Assembly (NCBI GenBank): GCA_030512335.1
Contig: JAULSU010000001.1
Coordinates: forward strand, 5,952,001-6,016,000
Source: Immersiella caudata
Lineage: Eukaryota; Ascomycota; Sordariomycetes; Sordariales; Lasiosphaeriaceae
Direction: 5' to 3'
Length of the DNA stretch: 64,000 nt
Positions 23,601 to 34,592 of the stretch are shown piece after piece. How positions within the stretch are numbered: position 1 is the first letter of the stretch; each line of letters begins with the position of its first letter. A program made the position numbers and the translations under genes. The notes beneath the pieces were generated by a model that was not told the DNA's origin, did no database searches, and was given only the letters and a program-made list of their open reading frames with translations.

Positions 23601-25685
23601 CGAGCCTTGGTTCCCGAGCACGCTCACCCTGCTGCGGGCAACAGAGCAATTTTGCCTATGCGATACCATGCAGAGTCTAGACCTCCTGCTGTCTGACATG
23701 AGCGTGTTGAGGGGAGTCTGGCCGAAATGATGAAGCCGAAGCTAGACCATCGTATGGCGACCGTCGGCGTCGGCGCAACCCAGACCTTTGGCCGCCCGCA
23801 CACGCGGCAACATGCGATGCGATGTCTGTTGTTCTCAGCGGCGGTTCAGAAAGGCAGGGAAGGCTGGCATTGCACCGTCAGAGTCTTGGCTTGTTTTGTT
23901 GGACCTGCAACACACAAAAGCCGCTACTCGGGGTAGTGGGGTCATAATCAACCGTCTTCACCGTCCCGAATAGTCCCGTGAGGATGGATGCAGCACCACC
24001 CGGGGTCGGATCTCGTCGACGGGACCCATCATCGAGTGGGGACTCTCAAGTTGACGGCTGCTCCTTTGTCTGTAAGTGGCCCGCTTCCATCAGGATCGAC
24101 AACGAGGCAGTGGACCGCCCTACGGATAACCTTGGGAGACCTTGCGTGGTCAACGCCCACGGTGGACAAACAGCTTCGGTGCGAACGCTTCGACTGTGGA
24201 GAGCGAACCCTTACTCGAGTTTTAGACGTGATGGAGGAGGCAGTCAAAGTCTCTTGAGGCATGAGGAGGTAGGAGTTGAGACAGCACGCCTCGTCTCCAA
24301 ACTCCGAACCCCCACTCCACCGCTAATTATAATTTTATTTGACATCCACTCCACCGCCGCTGAGCGTTGGTGAGGTGAAAATCAATGGGAGGCCGTAGGA
24401 TCGAAGCCTCAGCACGGCCATCCCCATCGATGCGACGAGACCTCCAGGAGGGAATGAACATCTTCAAGATATTGCGGTCCGCAAAACACATGGCGCTTGC
24501 TTCACGCTGTTTGGCTGAAGGGGGGTGATCGCCTTGGAACTTGTAGCCGTGGCGACCTGGGCGTACCACGGGAGCTAGCCTCTCTCATATGCAGTAGATG
24601 AAGGGGCCCAAGTGGGCTACAACGCGCTGCAAGTTGCAGCGACCATTGCAGGAGTCGAGCTGTGATGCTGAAAACTGGAAACAAAAGGCGAGCAAGGGGC
24701 TCCCGCACCGCAGGCAGTTCATCACTAAAGCCCAAGCGAGAGATGTACATGCTGCGCTTTGCGTCCAGCCTCCAATTGCATTTCCAGCAAAACAACTGAA
24801 TCGTTCCCTGGTGCCGGGATGCCCAGGTACATGTTGGGTGGGATCTACAGACACGAGGACGAATGGAGGTAACGGCTCGAAAACAGCTGAGCAGCCCACA
24901 AGTTGGCGTATGTCTGATGCTTCCACTTCCACCCTCCAAGTTGGACGACGACGACCTTGTCGCAAGGCTGCTTCAGGTTATTACCGTCGGCCGTGGCATT
25001 CTTTGGATCTCGCTAGGTGCTGTGGTTGTAGTTATTTCCAGACTCTGACTCGCACGGTCCGGCAGTATTGGAGAGGGTACCGCAGCACTCATACCCACGG
25101 TACCTACCTCCTGGGGCCCAGGGGTCGCGGCCCTGGGCGGCCCATCGTCAAGATCCTGGCCGCCGGAGTGCGAAAAAGCAAACGGTGACCTTCCCCAACA
25201 TCGCCTTCTTTGCTTTTGCCCAGCGTGTATTTTGCCCAGAAGTGATAAAGGGCAAGGGAGGCCATGCCAAAACTGGAAGCTAACCCAGCTCCGATGTCAT
25301 TGCCGGAACCTGGACGTTGAGCAGCAGGCAGCCCACTTGGTCTGTAGGTCTACTCCCACCGCGTGTGGGTCCACAGGCAGGGTGGGTCACTGTCCGCCCG
25401 TCCGAAGCACCTGCTGCAGAGCACCCGGCCAGGACCCAGCACAACCGCCCGCCAACCCAAAAAAGCCTGTGCGGCCACCCGAACGTGGGGAAACAGAGAG
25501 CCACAGGCAAGGGCAGAGCACAAGGAGAAAGGAACGCGGAAGCAGCGACCTCCCCTAGCAGCGCTCTTCCTCCCGGACCGCAGCCGACTGGAATCCCCTC
25601 CCTCCAGACGTGGGAGCATTCGACCCTCAACCCTCAACCCTCGCCCTCGAAGCTCCCGTCGCCTCGCCCATTTGTTTGCACAGCA
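17606..25685. other. 8.1-kb region without a credible gene upstream of nit-2
   Basis: Between the aldehyde dehydrogenase stop and the nit-2 start I find only short open frames with no recognisable domain, splice-consistent joining or protein-like composition. The DNA is not strikingly AT-rich and I see no transposon ends. It most likely contains the 3' UTR of the dehydrogenase gene and a long promoter and 5' leader for nit-2. A non-coding RNA cannot be excluded from sequence alone. Confidence 0.55.
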
Positions 25686-28600
25686 ATGGCAGCGAGCACG
25701 GCGACCCCAATTGCGACGTCGAGTGCTTTTATCTCAATGAATCCCACCTCTACAGAGCACGACTATCGGTTTCCGCGCAGGCCAGGCGCACTCGCCGCGA
25801 CCGGCGCTCCCAGGAGCTTCTTCGCACACACGCACCAAGCTCAACACCACCACCAACACCCCCAACACCAGCACAGCGCCAGCAGGGAGAGCTCTGGCGG
25901 GCTGCGCGCCGAGTTGCAGGACCTTCGGCTCGACATTGCGACGCCGACATCCAGCCAAACAGCCATACCGTACCCCAGCACGCGCGATGAGCTGCTCAGG
26001 GCTTCGGCCTTCCTCCCCTTTCAGAGGAGTGCCACCTCTAGTCTCTCTCAGAGCCCCGAAGAGATGCACAAGCAAGACCCCCTCGCCATCCAGGTCTGGC
26101 GCTTCTTCTCGGATACCAAGAAGAGCCTTCCTCACCAGGACCGCATGGCCAACTTGACCTGGCGGATGATGCACTTGAGCTTGCGCATACGCCGGCAAGC
26201 CGAGGCAGCGCGGTATGCTTTTACACTTTGTTTGCTTTAACCTTTTCACCTGTATAAAATGTACTGGGCGCGAAGTGAGTGAGAATGGAACGCAACCGCT
26301 GACAGCATGCCAAAGACAAAACCGCTTTCCCAACACCTCGCTCAATGCGCCAAGTGGGATAGCACAGCTTCGCAAAACGTCTGAGCAGATTCTGCCCCAG
26401 TCAGACCCAATGAGCCTAGATGAGTTCATCAACAATGAGAGTGTCGGCACTCCAGCTGGCTTGGCCTTGACACCCACTCCCGAGACCACTAAACACGGCG
26501 ATGACTCCCGGGCGCCCCACTCTATGGCGGCAGCCATCCCCATCAAGACTCGCAAAGAATCACCCCAACACCTTGTACCTCAGTCTGTCCCAGTTGCTGT
26601 GCACCACCCAAGGATCCAGGACGAGTTTGGTTACATCCCACGGCACCCGCGCAAGACCAGCATTGATGAGACGAGCAGACGTGTAAGTCGGCAACCCCTT
26701 ATCCATCCCGCACGGGTATCTTGGTTTCATTTTCTGGGTGCCGGGCCGCGTGGATAACGATAAGTATCTATGCCTACGAACAGTCTTAACTGATTTCTTC
26801 TCTAGCAAAACCGGAAGCGGCCAGCCAACTTCTCGCCTCAGGTTCCTGCGGTGAACAGCAACAGCGGATTTGCCTCAAGTGAGCTTGATGCCGACCCAGA
26901 GATTCACGAGTACTCGCTCGACCACTCAAACCAGCCGGGCACGGGGCAGCCACCCAATCACGGCGCGGGACCCTTCCCGCTTGACCCTTTCCACATGGAG
27001 AGCGACCCCATTATCACCTCCGCGGGGCCGTTCCAGCAGGGCTTTTCTTTTTCACCATCCACCTCCCCGATGGTATCTCACGATCCTTTTTCCGCCTTGT
27101 ACAATAACCAGCAGATGGCTTCCAACTCTCTCCCGAGCAATGATTATTACTCGCCCCCAGGATCGGCTTATCAGTCGACCGTCTCTACACCGCACCCCTT
27201 GAACGAGGGCGAAGGGATTTACTTCGGCGCGATGGATATGCGACACGCCCGCCAGCAGCCGTACAGGACCGGCCAGACCGGCATGAACAACGCCATGGGA
27301 CACCAATTCCCTTACGGAAACGGCGGCAACCTCATGTTTCCCACGCCTGGCACAGGGCCAGACCCGAGCTCGTCTTTTACCGCGCCTAGTTCGTTTGGTC
27401 ATATCGACCCGACCCAAGTGTTCCACAGCGACCACCCGGTTCGCTCTCCAGGTATCGGCTTGATGCAAGAAAATATGTTCTCATTCGGGGCCGACTCGGA
27501 TGCCGACGAGGAAGACGGAGGCGCCTTCGCCGACCGCAATATCACCGTTCCTCAAGACTTCACGGCGCAAGGGACAGACGAGGTTGGATTTGACGGCTTG
27601 CAGTCGTTACAATGGGACCCTAGCCTTCCTGGAAACTTCAATACCAGGGCAGCACGGTACCCAGCGGGCCCGCCTCGCAAACAAGTGACGATCGGTAACA
27701 CGACGACTGACTACGTGGACGCAAACGGCGGGGACTGGGAAGGATCGGCGTTGGGCAGGTCGCAGTCCCAGTCATTCCGATCAAACGATAGGCGGCAGGG
27801 CAAAGTCCCCAGAACTGCCTCGACTCCAGGCCTGGCTAATCAAGCGAGCGCATTCGATCGCCTTGCACAGTCAACCCCTAACTCTCCGCCTGCGGATGGG
27901 CTTCCTGCTTCGGGCTTTTCGTCCGTTGCGCCATCTCGACCTTCATCGCCGCCCCCCGGGTCGAAACACGGGTCAACAACGAACCTTCAAGGGACAGGTA
28001 ATCAGGGGGAGAGCGGGACCCCAACGACTTGCACAAACTGCTTCACGCAGACCACTCCTCTCTGGCGTCGCAATCCCGAGGGCCAACCGCTTTGCAATGC
28101 CTGTGGCTTGTTCCTGAAACTGCACGGCGTCGTCAGACCGCTTAGTCTGAAGACAGACGTTATCAAGAAGCGCAATCGTGGCTCCGGTGCTAGTATGCCG
28201 GTAGGAGGCACGAGTACGCGCTCGGCAAAGAAGAATGCCGGCATCAACTCGACAAGCGGCTCCGGAGCCGCTACGAGGAAGAACTCGACCCTATCGATTT
28301 CGGCGTCTGCCAATCCACCCCCGACCCAAGCAGCGACACCGCCAGCTCAGAACCGCGCCAGCAGCGTCAACGACAGTGAGAGCCCTGCCAGCGCGCACGG
28401 GTCTGGTGGGAACACGGCGGGAAGTACACCCACTAGCTACCAAGGGAGCGCGGGCTCTTCGAGCGGTGTTGTCGGCGGCAAGGGTGTGGTGCCGATCGCG
28501 GCCGCACCGCCCAAGAGCGCGCCGGGTCCAGGTGCTGCGTCTCTGTCACGATCCGCCACCATGGGATCCAAGCGGCAGCGCCGCCACAGTAAGAGCGCGG

Positions 28601-28881
28601 GAGGGGATCAGCCAACATCGGCGGGAGGCATGGATATTGACAGCCCGGAGAACTCGACCGGGTCGAATGAAGCGGCCCAGTCGCTGGGCTCTAGCAGCGG
28701 GTTTCCGAGCATGTCTACGAATGCCAGCAGCATGGGATTGGCCGGCACCGGCTTTAGCCTAACACAGCGACCGATGGGAGGACAACCCATGATGGGTGGA
28801 ATGTCCGGAGGGCAGAGCAGTTCCAATGGCGTCATGGGTGGAGGAGGGCAGGAGTGGGAGTGGCTGACTATGAGTCTTTGA
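25686..28881 (+). CDS. nit-2: Global nitrogen regulator, GATA zinc-finger transcription factor NIT2/AreA
   Basis: Three exons: 25686-26212, 26316-26682 and 26806-28881, giving 2970 nt and 989 residues (Neurospora NIT2 is of similar length). The first intron uses an AAAG acceptor 13 nt downstream of a CTGAC branch site; the nearer CAG is out of phase. A second in-frame ATG at 25737 (MNPTSTEHDY) may be the true start. Diagnostic parts: QVWRFFSDTKKSLP and RMANLTWRMM (about 153-162), shared by AreA/NIT2 proteins; APSGIAQLRK; and a single GATA finger C-x2-C-x17-C-x2-C (CTNC to CNAC, about residues 707-731), followed by LKLHGVVRPLSLKTD and a basic tail. The C-terminus ends EWEWLTMSL, known to contact the co-repressor NMR/NmrA. 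It activates nitrogen catabolic genes under nitrogen limitation. Identification is near certain. Confidence 0.97.
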
Positions 28882-31474
28882 AAGACGTGTTCGCCCGCAT
28901 TTTACACCGGAGTAGGGGACGGCAAGGGCGTACAGCAGTGTCTTTGGGGGTGTTATATCCGTAATGTCTTGTCTTGATGGTTTTCCCCCACAGTGCTTTA
29001 TGACCTAAGCAGCATTTTCATTGGGTTGGAAGTGGCCGGGTCTGGTTGACGACTACGATGGGAATAGACAGACGAGCGTGTCTCTCTCGCTGGGACAGGA
29101 GAGGGTTCCCCGGCGTGTTTGGGCAACGCGAGCTAGGAAAGGACGCTGGGCGAAGACACAGCAATATACAATGTTGATACCCCTTTTCTTGGAGTTTCGT
29201 CAGGATTTCGTTCAGCTTTTGGTTTTAGTACCGCTACGGCAATGCGAGATTTCATCTCAAGAATGGACTGGTGGTAGGCACGTCGTGGGAACCAGTGGAC
29301 ACTCCCTCACTTGGCATCGTCTTGATGGTCTTCATTTGGTTGCACTTCTGCTTTGCTTGCATATACACGATGGATTACTTCGCCGGTTGGAACCGCGGAC
29401 TTTGGGTTTCTCATGGACATTCTGGCTCTGAGCGCGAGGTGAGAGTTTCTGCCGGTCCGTCTTTTCTGTTTCGGAAGGTGGACCAGAGGTGTTGTAATTT
29501 TTTGTGTTGCGGCCTTGGGGGCATTTTAGACGCAGCATGGTTTCCAATGGATGCGTGGTGTTGATGGTGGAAGAGGTGGTTGGCGGCTGGGTGGTGACAT
29601 TAGGGGGTGAGTGGCCCGAGGAATGATGAGGATGCCTACAGGGGTGTCTTTCTCCAACCTGAGGGGAAGTGGTGCCTAGGTTGAACGTTGATGAGAGACG
29701 CTTCCGGTCGGTGGGTTTAGGATCCAGAACATCTGTGGCGGGAATATTTGGATGTAGGCATTGGGTAATATATTCAGCTTTCAGTTCCACCTGGGCACGC
29801 AGAATGTTAATATCTCCGTTAACTGGTTCTTACTGAAGAGTGGACATAATATGGGCTTGGGATGATCTGGGGTATAGTTAGGATTAAGAGTGACATCTAG
29901 GCCTTGGTTCCTGCTGGGGTGGTAAACTACCTGAACGAGCACTGTGCCGACTTTACCCCACACTTAGATGAATTCTTGTCAGTGTGTGTTTCCCTATGGG
30001 GATTTTTGGCTCATTTTGCTGTGCTTGGTATCCGGTGAAATACTGGATTTGGTGGAGGCACAGGATCATACCTATGCAAGCAACAGCTGAAAGACAGGCC
30101 ACATCGGACATGAATCTACAATTGACGCAGGCTTGATGGCGGAATACTTGGACACAGCAAGCTATGTTGGGATCATTGATCAGATCAGTTGTAATCTCAG
30201 GGCAACATCCAAGAGAAACTCCTTTACTCAATCTCAAGGGCTCTAGATGTGCACGTTTAGGCCAGGTACTTCTACCAAACCGAATTTGCCGGGCGTAACA
30301 GCGCAGCACTACTCCTGTGCCTTATCAGAAGCCGCGATCAAACAGCAAGGGATGGCTATACTTGCCTAGACAACCAGTGCTGTGCAAATTTGTTGCCCCC
30401 CTGCCTGTGTTTCATGTTGTCATTGTGCTCTGCCACGAAGCGTTCTGCGGGTTGGGACAGCAATGAAAGACTCAAGGCGTTAGAATATTGACAGGAAAAA
30501 AGGCTGGGTTACACCAAGATTTACTGTCTGGTGTGCAGCACTTGTCCGGTGGTTTTTTATACTACCTTAACCAGTACTGTTTCACGGGCCCGATTCATTG
30601 TCCGTTCTTAGACTCGGCCAAGAGCTACCTTGAGAAAGCTTTGAGTGATTCACACGCCAATTGCCAAAGAGTGCGGGTGTTAAGACATGCCGGGCCTGGG
30701 CATCGCGATGTATGGGAAGGCTCAGGTTCGTTGGTGTCTTGCAGGCTGCAGTAGGAGAGGCTCCGGGTCTTGTTGATGCTGGGGATGCACATGACGACGA
30801 GGGAAGGGTTGCGCAGCTGAGCAGCACTTTGGGATTGTGTGAACTCAGAATCACTTATGTAGCATGAAATAGGTCTTCACTAAAGGCACGGCAGTCCGGA
30901 GACTTAGGTTTGTAGCGGAGAAGGAGGTTTGCTTTTTTTTTTTTAACTGCGAACGCCAACATGCGCTGCGAGCTGAAGCTGGTGTAGAGAACGCGCTCGG
31001 CCGTCGTACGTCTGCTCGACATATCACTTGAGCCCCACCAGCCAGCATGTTTATCCGAAGTTCGACCGAACAACACCAAAGATGGTTGCCCATCGAAACC
31101 ACAGCCATCACCACTCGGTCCCTTCTTGGGACAACACCATCGCCGGAGTCTTTGCGATATTTACCGTCCTCTTGATAGGAATTGCCGTGCTTTTCTGGCT
31201 GTTCCGCCCTCAAACACGGGCTCTGCGTTTTCAGGGTCACGTGCTGCCATGGAAGTCGAAGTGGCGCCGCCCCACCCAGTGAACCCCCACTTGCAGGGCT
31301 CGTTAGCGCTCCCACAGATTCTTAGCTAATCACTGGAAATCCAGCCGCCCACACTCGATTTTCAGGGAGAGCCATCCGCCCGCCGCGCTGCCGTCCGGGA
31401 CAAGTCGACGACGACATCCATCTCCCAGAATATCCTTCTCGACACCCCCGTGCTTGAGATCAACATAATAGAAA
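28882..31474. other. 2.6-kb intergenic region between nit-2 and rps30
   Basis: This region holds the nit-2 3' flank and the rps30 promoter. A T12 homopolymer lies at 30933-30944. Apart from a possible small membrane-protein frame at 31082-31282 (separate entry) I see no credible gene. Confidence 0.45.
31082..31282 (+). CDS. Possible small single-pass membrane protein, 66 aa (hypothetical)
   Basis: From the ATG at 31082 the frame gives 66 residues; an upstream in-frame ATG at 31028 would give 84. It has a His-rich N-terminus (HRNHSHHHS), one strongly hydrophobic stretch (TIAGVFAIFTVLLIGIAVLF) and a basic C-terminus (WKSKWRRPTQ). This fits a tail- or signal-anchored micro-protein. It lies about 190 bp upstream of the rps30 start on the same strand, so it could equally be a chance frame, or an upstream ORF in an rps30 leader. 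I do not recognise the family. Confidence 0.3.
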   Translation: MVAHRNHSHHHSVPSWDNTIAGVFAIFTVLLIGIAVLFWLFRPQTRALRFQGHVLPWKSKWRRPTQ

Positions 31475-31964
31475 ATGGGCAAGGTTCACGGAAGGTATGT
31501 CTTCTCCAGCGACTCTGCCCTTCAATCGCACCGCTGCTAACGATAGCCTAATAGTTTGGCTCGTGCCGGTATGTCAATTCTCGCTTTGCCCCACCAACCC
31601 CGACGACATCGACGACGACAGCAACAACGATGTCAAACCGGTTGACCGAGATGGAGTAGAAGCTGATTGAGACCTATCTGTACAGGAAAGGTCAAGTCTC
31701 AAACCCCCAAGGTCGAGAAGCAGGAGAAGAAGAAGACTCCGTATGTCACTACTATTTGCCACCCCACCAAAGGAACTGCCATGGACACCCTCGGCTGACT
31801 TCGCCAACAGTAAGGGCCGCGCGAAGAAGAGACTCACATACACTCGCCGTTTCGTCAACGTTACTCTCACCGGTGGCAAGCGCAAGGTCAGTAGCGCCAA
31901 CCACGATCCGCACAAGACAGCGCCATCTAACACCTCGCAGATGAACCCCAACCCCGGCTCGTAA
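31475..31964 (+). CDS. rps30: 40S ribosomal protein S30
   Basis: Five exons: 31475-31494, 31555-31568, 31686-31740, 31811-31886 and 31941-31964. They total 189 nt and encode 62 residues, the normal length of fungal S30 without the ubiquitin-like fusion found in animals. The protein reads MGKVHGSLARAGKVK, continues through KKTPKGRAKKRLTYTRRF and ends KRKMNPNPGS, all characteristic of eS30. It is a basic component of the small ribosomal subunit near the mRNA entry region. The second exon has only 14 nt (codons for SLARAG), and the intron-to-exon ratio is high, as in many fungal ribosomal protein genes. Donors are GTATGT in introns 1-3 and GTCAGT in intron 4. Phases 2, 1, 2 and 0 agree at every junction. 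Confidence 0.96.
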
Positions 31965-32816
31965 ATTACCACACTCACCCACCACGATGAACCCTTTCTT
32001 CCTGGCAAGATTGCCGACGGCCGCTTTTCGCCCAACACGACGGAGGCCCGCCGCCGGCATGAGCTGCTAGGAATTTCTCCTACTCTCTCTTTGTTCTCGG
32101 ATTCTGGGGGCTGGGGAACCGTCAAACCGCACGACGTTGGGAACTGGTTGGGAAGGACACGTAAAACGGGATGGCGAAATGATATTTTGTTTTGCATGAA
32201 AAGACTACTGCTTGCCTGCTTTAGTTTACGGCATATGACCATAGTCTCGGAACGTCATCGTGTTTTGTCCGGCGACGGATGCGTCGTCTGTACATTTGGA
32301 CATTTGGTTTTCGCCTCGTGGGTGTTAAGTGTGAAGAGCAGTCTTTTGTATTGCCGGCGCGGGGCCTGATGACTTTTGTTAGGGTCGGTACTCCTGCGCA
32401 GTTGGGCTTTGCGAGACTCTTAACATTGTTCGTGTGGAATTGGTTCCGTTGAACGGGGCCAAGCCCGTTAGTGGAGGCGGAGGATCGCCGGCTCCCCATT
32501 CTTTGGCGGCCCGGCCTCCTTCATAAACTATCCTTGGCGGTTTGGAGGCCCATTCCCTTCATTGCCAGAACCTCCTAGGACGGAGCCCCCTGAGACAGTG
32601 TGGCATCTTCTTGGTTTTTTTTTTCCTATTTGACGGAGAGCCGATTGCTGTGGCTTCCCCTATGCTAGACCGTCAACATCGGGCCCCGCGAAGGGTACCT
32701 CGTAAACCAGACAAGATTCCGAAGACACGGCAAGTGGAACGACCGTACAAGGCCGGCCAAACCACCACTTCCAAGTGCTATAGCAAGACCTCTCGAAATT
32801 TAATTTGAGGATCCCG
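31965..32816. other. Convergent intergenic region between rps30 and the F-box-like gene
   Basis: This is 0.85 kb between two gene ends that face each other. It should hold both 3' UTRs. No open frame of note and no clear RNA gene is seen. Confidence 0.5.
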
Positions 32817-34163
32817 TCAGGCTTGAGACGAGAAGGCTGCCTCCAATAACAACTCAGCAACATCCCATCGACGGCGGCGTTGGCTTTCCGTTAGCTTAGC
32901 CATGTTGGTGGCCTCTTGCAGCTTGTCTCGCAGGACATGCTTTGGCATCATATCAAATACCTTGAGGTAAAAGAACAAGGCTAGAGCAACAAGAGAGAAC
33001 TCTTCGTTGCTGTGTCTAATAATTTGCTCATAGCCGAGCGTGGCCAGCTGAGAACGCCTTAGTCAACGGGCCAGCGGGGGAAGGAAAAGGGGAAGGTTAC
33101 CTCCCAGCTTTGACCGTCTTCAACCTTTGCCCCTTGCCGCAGGAGCCAGTAGAGGAGCTTGGTGTTCTTTTCCGGATCGCGCAAAGGGTTTTTGATCAGA
33201 TTGTTAGGGATAGTTGTGCAGGGGTGCGTCTCCATGGCCAAGTATATGTGTCTGGACCAATTACCCAAGCCCAGGTCATCGTCACTGCAAAATTGTCAAT
33301 CGGTGTCTCCGAAGCCCGGCGAAGGAAGAGGAATAGTAGGGTCCTGGATATTTCCCATAGGGAGGACGAGAGGTGAGTTAGGTGTACATACTCTGACCTT
33401 AGCGCTGCTTCTGCCCAGCTCATATGCCCATCCCATTCATGTTGAAAGCATCTCTGGATATCTTCCTCCGTAGCATCGAAGCCATTTGCCCCAGGAAAGG
33501 CTAGCTCCAGCAGTTTGTAATGGAGGCTCCTCTCCCCGGCCCTCCTCCGCCGCTTTGCATCCTGTCGGAGCCAGAACCGCTGCGCATTGAGCATCAAATC
33601 CACGCTCATCCATGAACACGACAATACACCGTTCTGTTGCTTTTTAAGCCTCGCGTGACCCAGCTTTCAGCGGCCATGAAACTCACCTGGAACTCCGGGT
33701 TTCCTCCCATCCTCTTCGGGTCCTTGACCGTGCTCCCCGGCTCCATCCAAGATGTACAATACGTGACAATTTCACACGGCCTCACTCCAAACCATAGGTC
33801 CCAGGTTGGCCCAAACGCACTTAAAACCACGCGCGTGAACGTCGACTCGCCCGACAAAACACACCCAATCCTGTGGCTTGCCTTGGGGAAGTTCAGGTTC
33901 TCGGACCAGAGCAATATCATCTCCAGAATCTCCTTTGGGAGCCGCTCAATCGGCGCCCCTGGGGCCTTTTTGAGGGCCAGCTTCTCCCTGCGGCGTTTGC
34001 GGCGGGAGGAAAAGGAGTCAGTGGTGTCTCCATTTTCATTGATCGAGGAGCGCGACCGCTTTTTGGAGTCGGATTTAGAAGCTGCTTTGGCGGGTGGCTG
34101 CCAGGCCTTTTTGCGAGGGCCTTTGCCGCGGATTTTGATGGGGATTAGTTTCGAGGGGGCCAT
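32817..34163 (-). CDS. F-box-like protein of a fungal family, 375 aa
   Basis: Four exons: 34163-33687, 33633-33398, 33284-33101 and 33047-32817, totalling 1128 nt and 375 residues. Introns at 33634-33686, 33285-33397 and 33048-33100 are short with matching phases; the donor at 33397 (GTCAGA) is weak. The N-terminus is strongly basic (KIRGKGPRKKAW, SSRRKRRREK) and suggests nuclear or nucleolar location. It is followed by IERLPKEILEMILLWSENLN at about residues 70-90, which matches the N-terminal LPxEIL core of an F-box. The rest, including RFWLRQDAKRRRR and NNLIKNPLRDPEKNTKLLYW, resembles uncharacterised fungal F-box-type proteins with ankyrin-like spacing near the end. If a true F-box, it would bring substrates to an SCF ubiquitin ligase through Skp1. 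Substrate unknown. The gene model is firmer than the function. Confidence 0.72.
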
Positions 34164-34592
34164 GCCATAGTAGTGAGAGGAGGTTGAACGGGTCTGCGAG
34201 ACGGAAGCAGAGCTGACAAGAGGGCATTCGTTTCGGTGACCGCGGCCAAATTATACTGTGGGGTTCATTAGGAACTAGAAAAAATAACCTCGACCTTTCA
34301 ACAGAACTGGCATATTAAAAAAAATCCCATAAATGTCCAATCTCAGCTGATGATGGGATGAACAGTCACTATCGATAAACCCACACACCCAGGCCAGCCA
34401 ATCCACCCCACCCCCTTCCCAATAAACCCCACCCACCCGTTTCTTACCCCGGTCAGATGGGCGTGTCCCCATCCACTCCTTGACGACATTTCTTTCCCTA
34501 GAATTTCCACACTCGAAGACGCTTCTATCGACAACGTTCTATAGCCAAAAAAAAGGAGCCCTGCTCGCCACCCGCCTCCGCCTCCTTCTGCG
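34164..34592. promoter_or_regulatory. Bidirectional promoter region between F-box-like gene and mrs2
   Basis: These 429 bp separate two divergent start codons and must hold both promoters. A C- and A-rich stretch at about 34380-34440 and poly-A runs near 34318-34324 are visible. No specific transcription-factor site is claimed. Confidence 0.55.

Noticed and set aside
29332..29790. Minus-strand open frame (152 codons) downstream of nit-2
   Set aside because: Low-complexity Thr/Pro/Asn composition antisense to the presumed nit-2 3' UTR; no recognisable features.
33637..34170. Plus-strand open frame (177 codons) over the F-box-like gene
   Set aside because: It is antisense to a multi-exon gene with consistent splice phases and F-box-like residues, and shows no domain itself.
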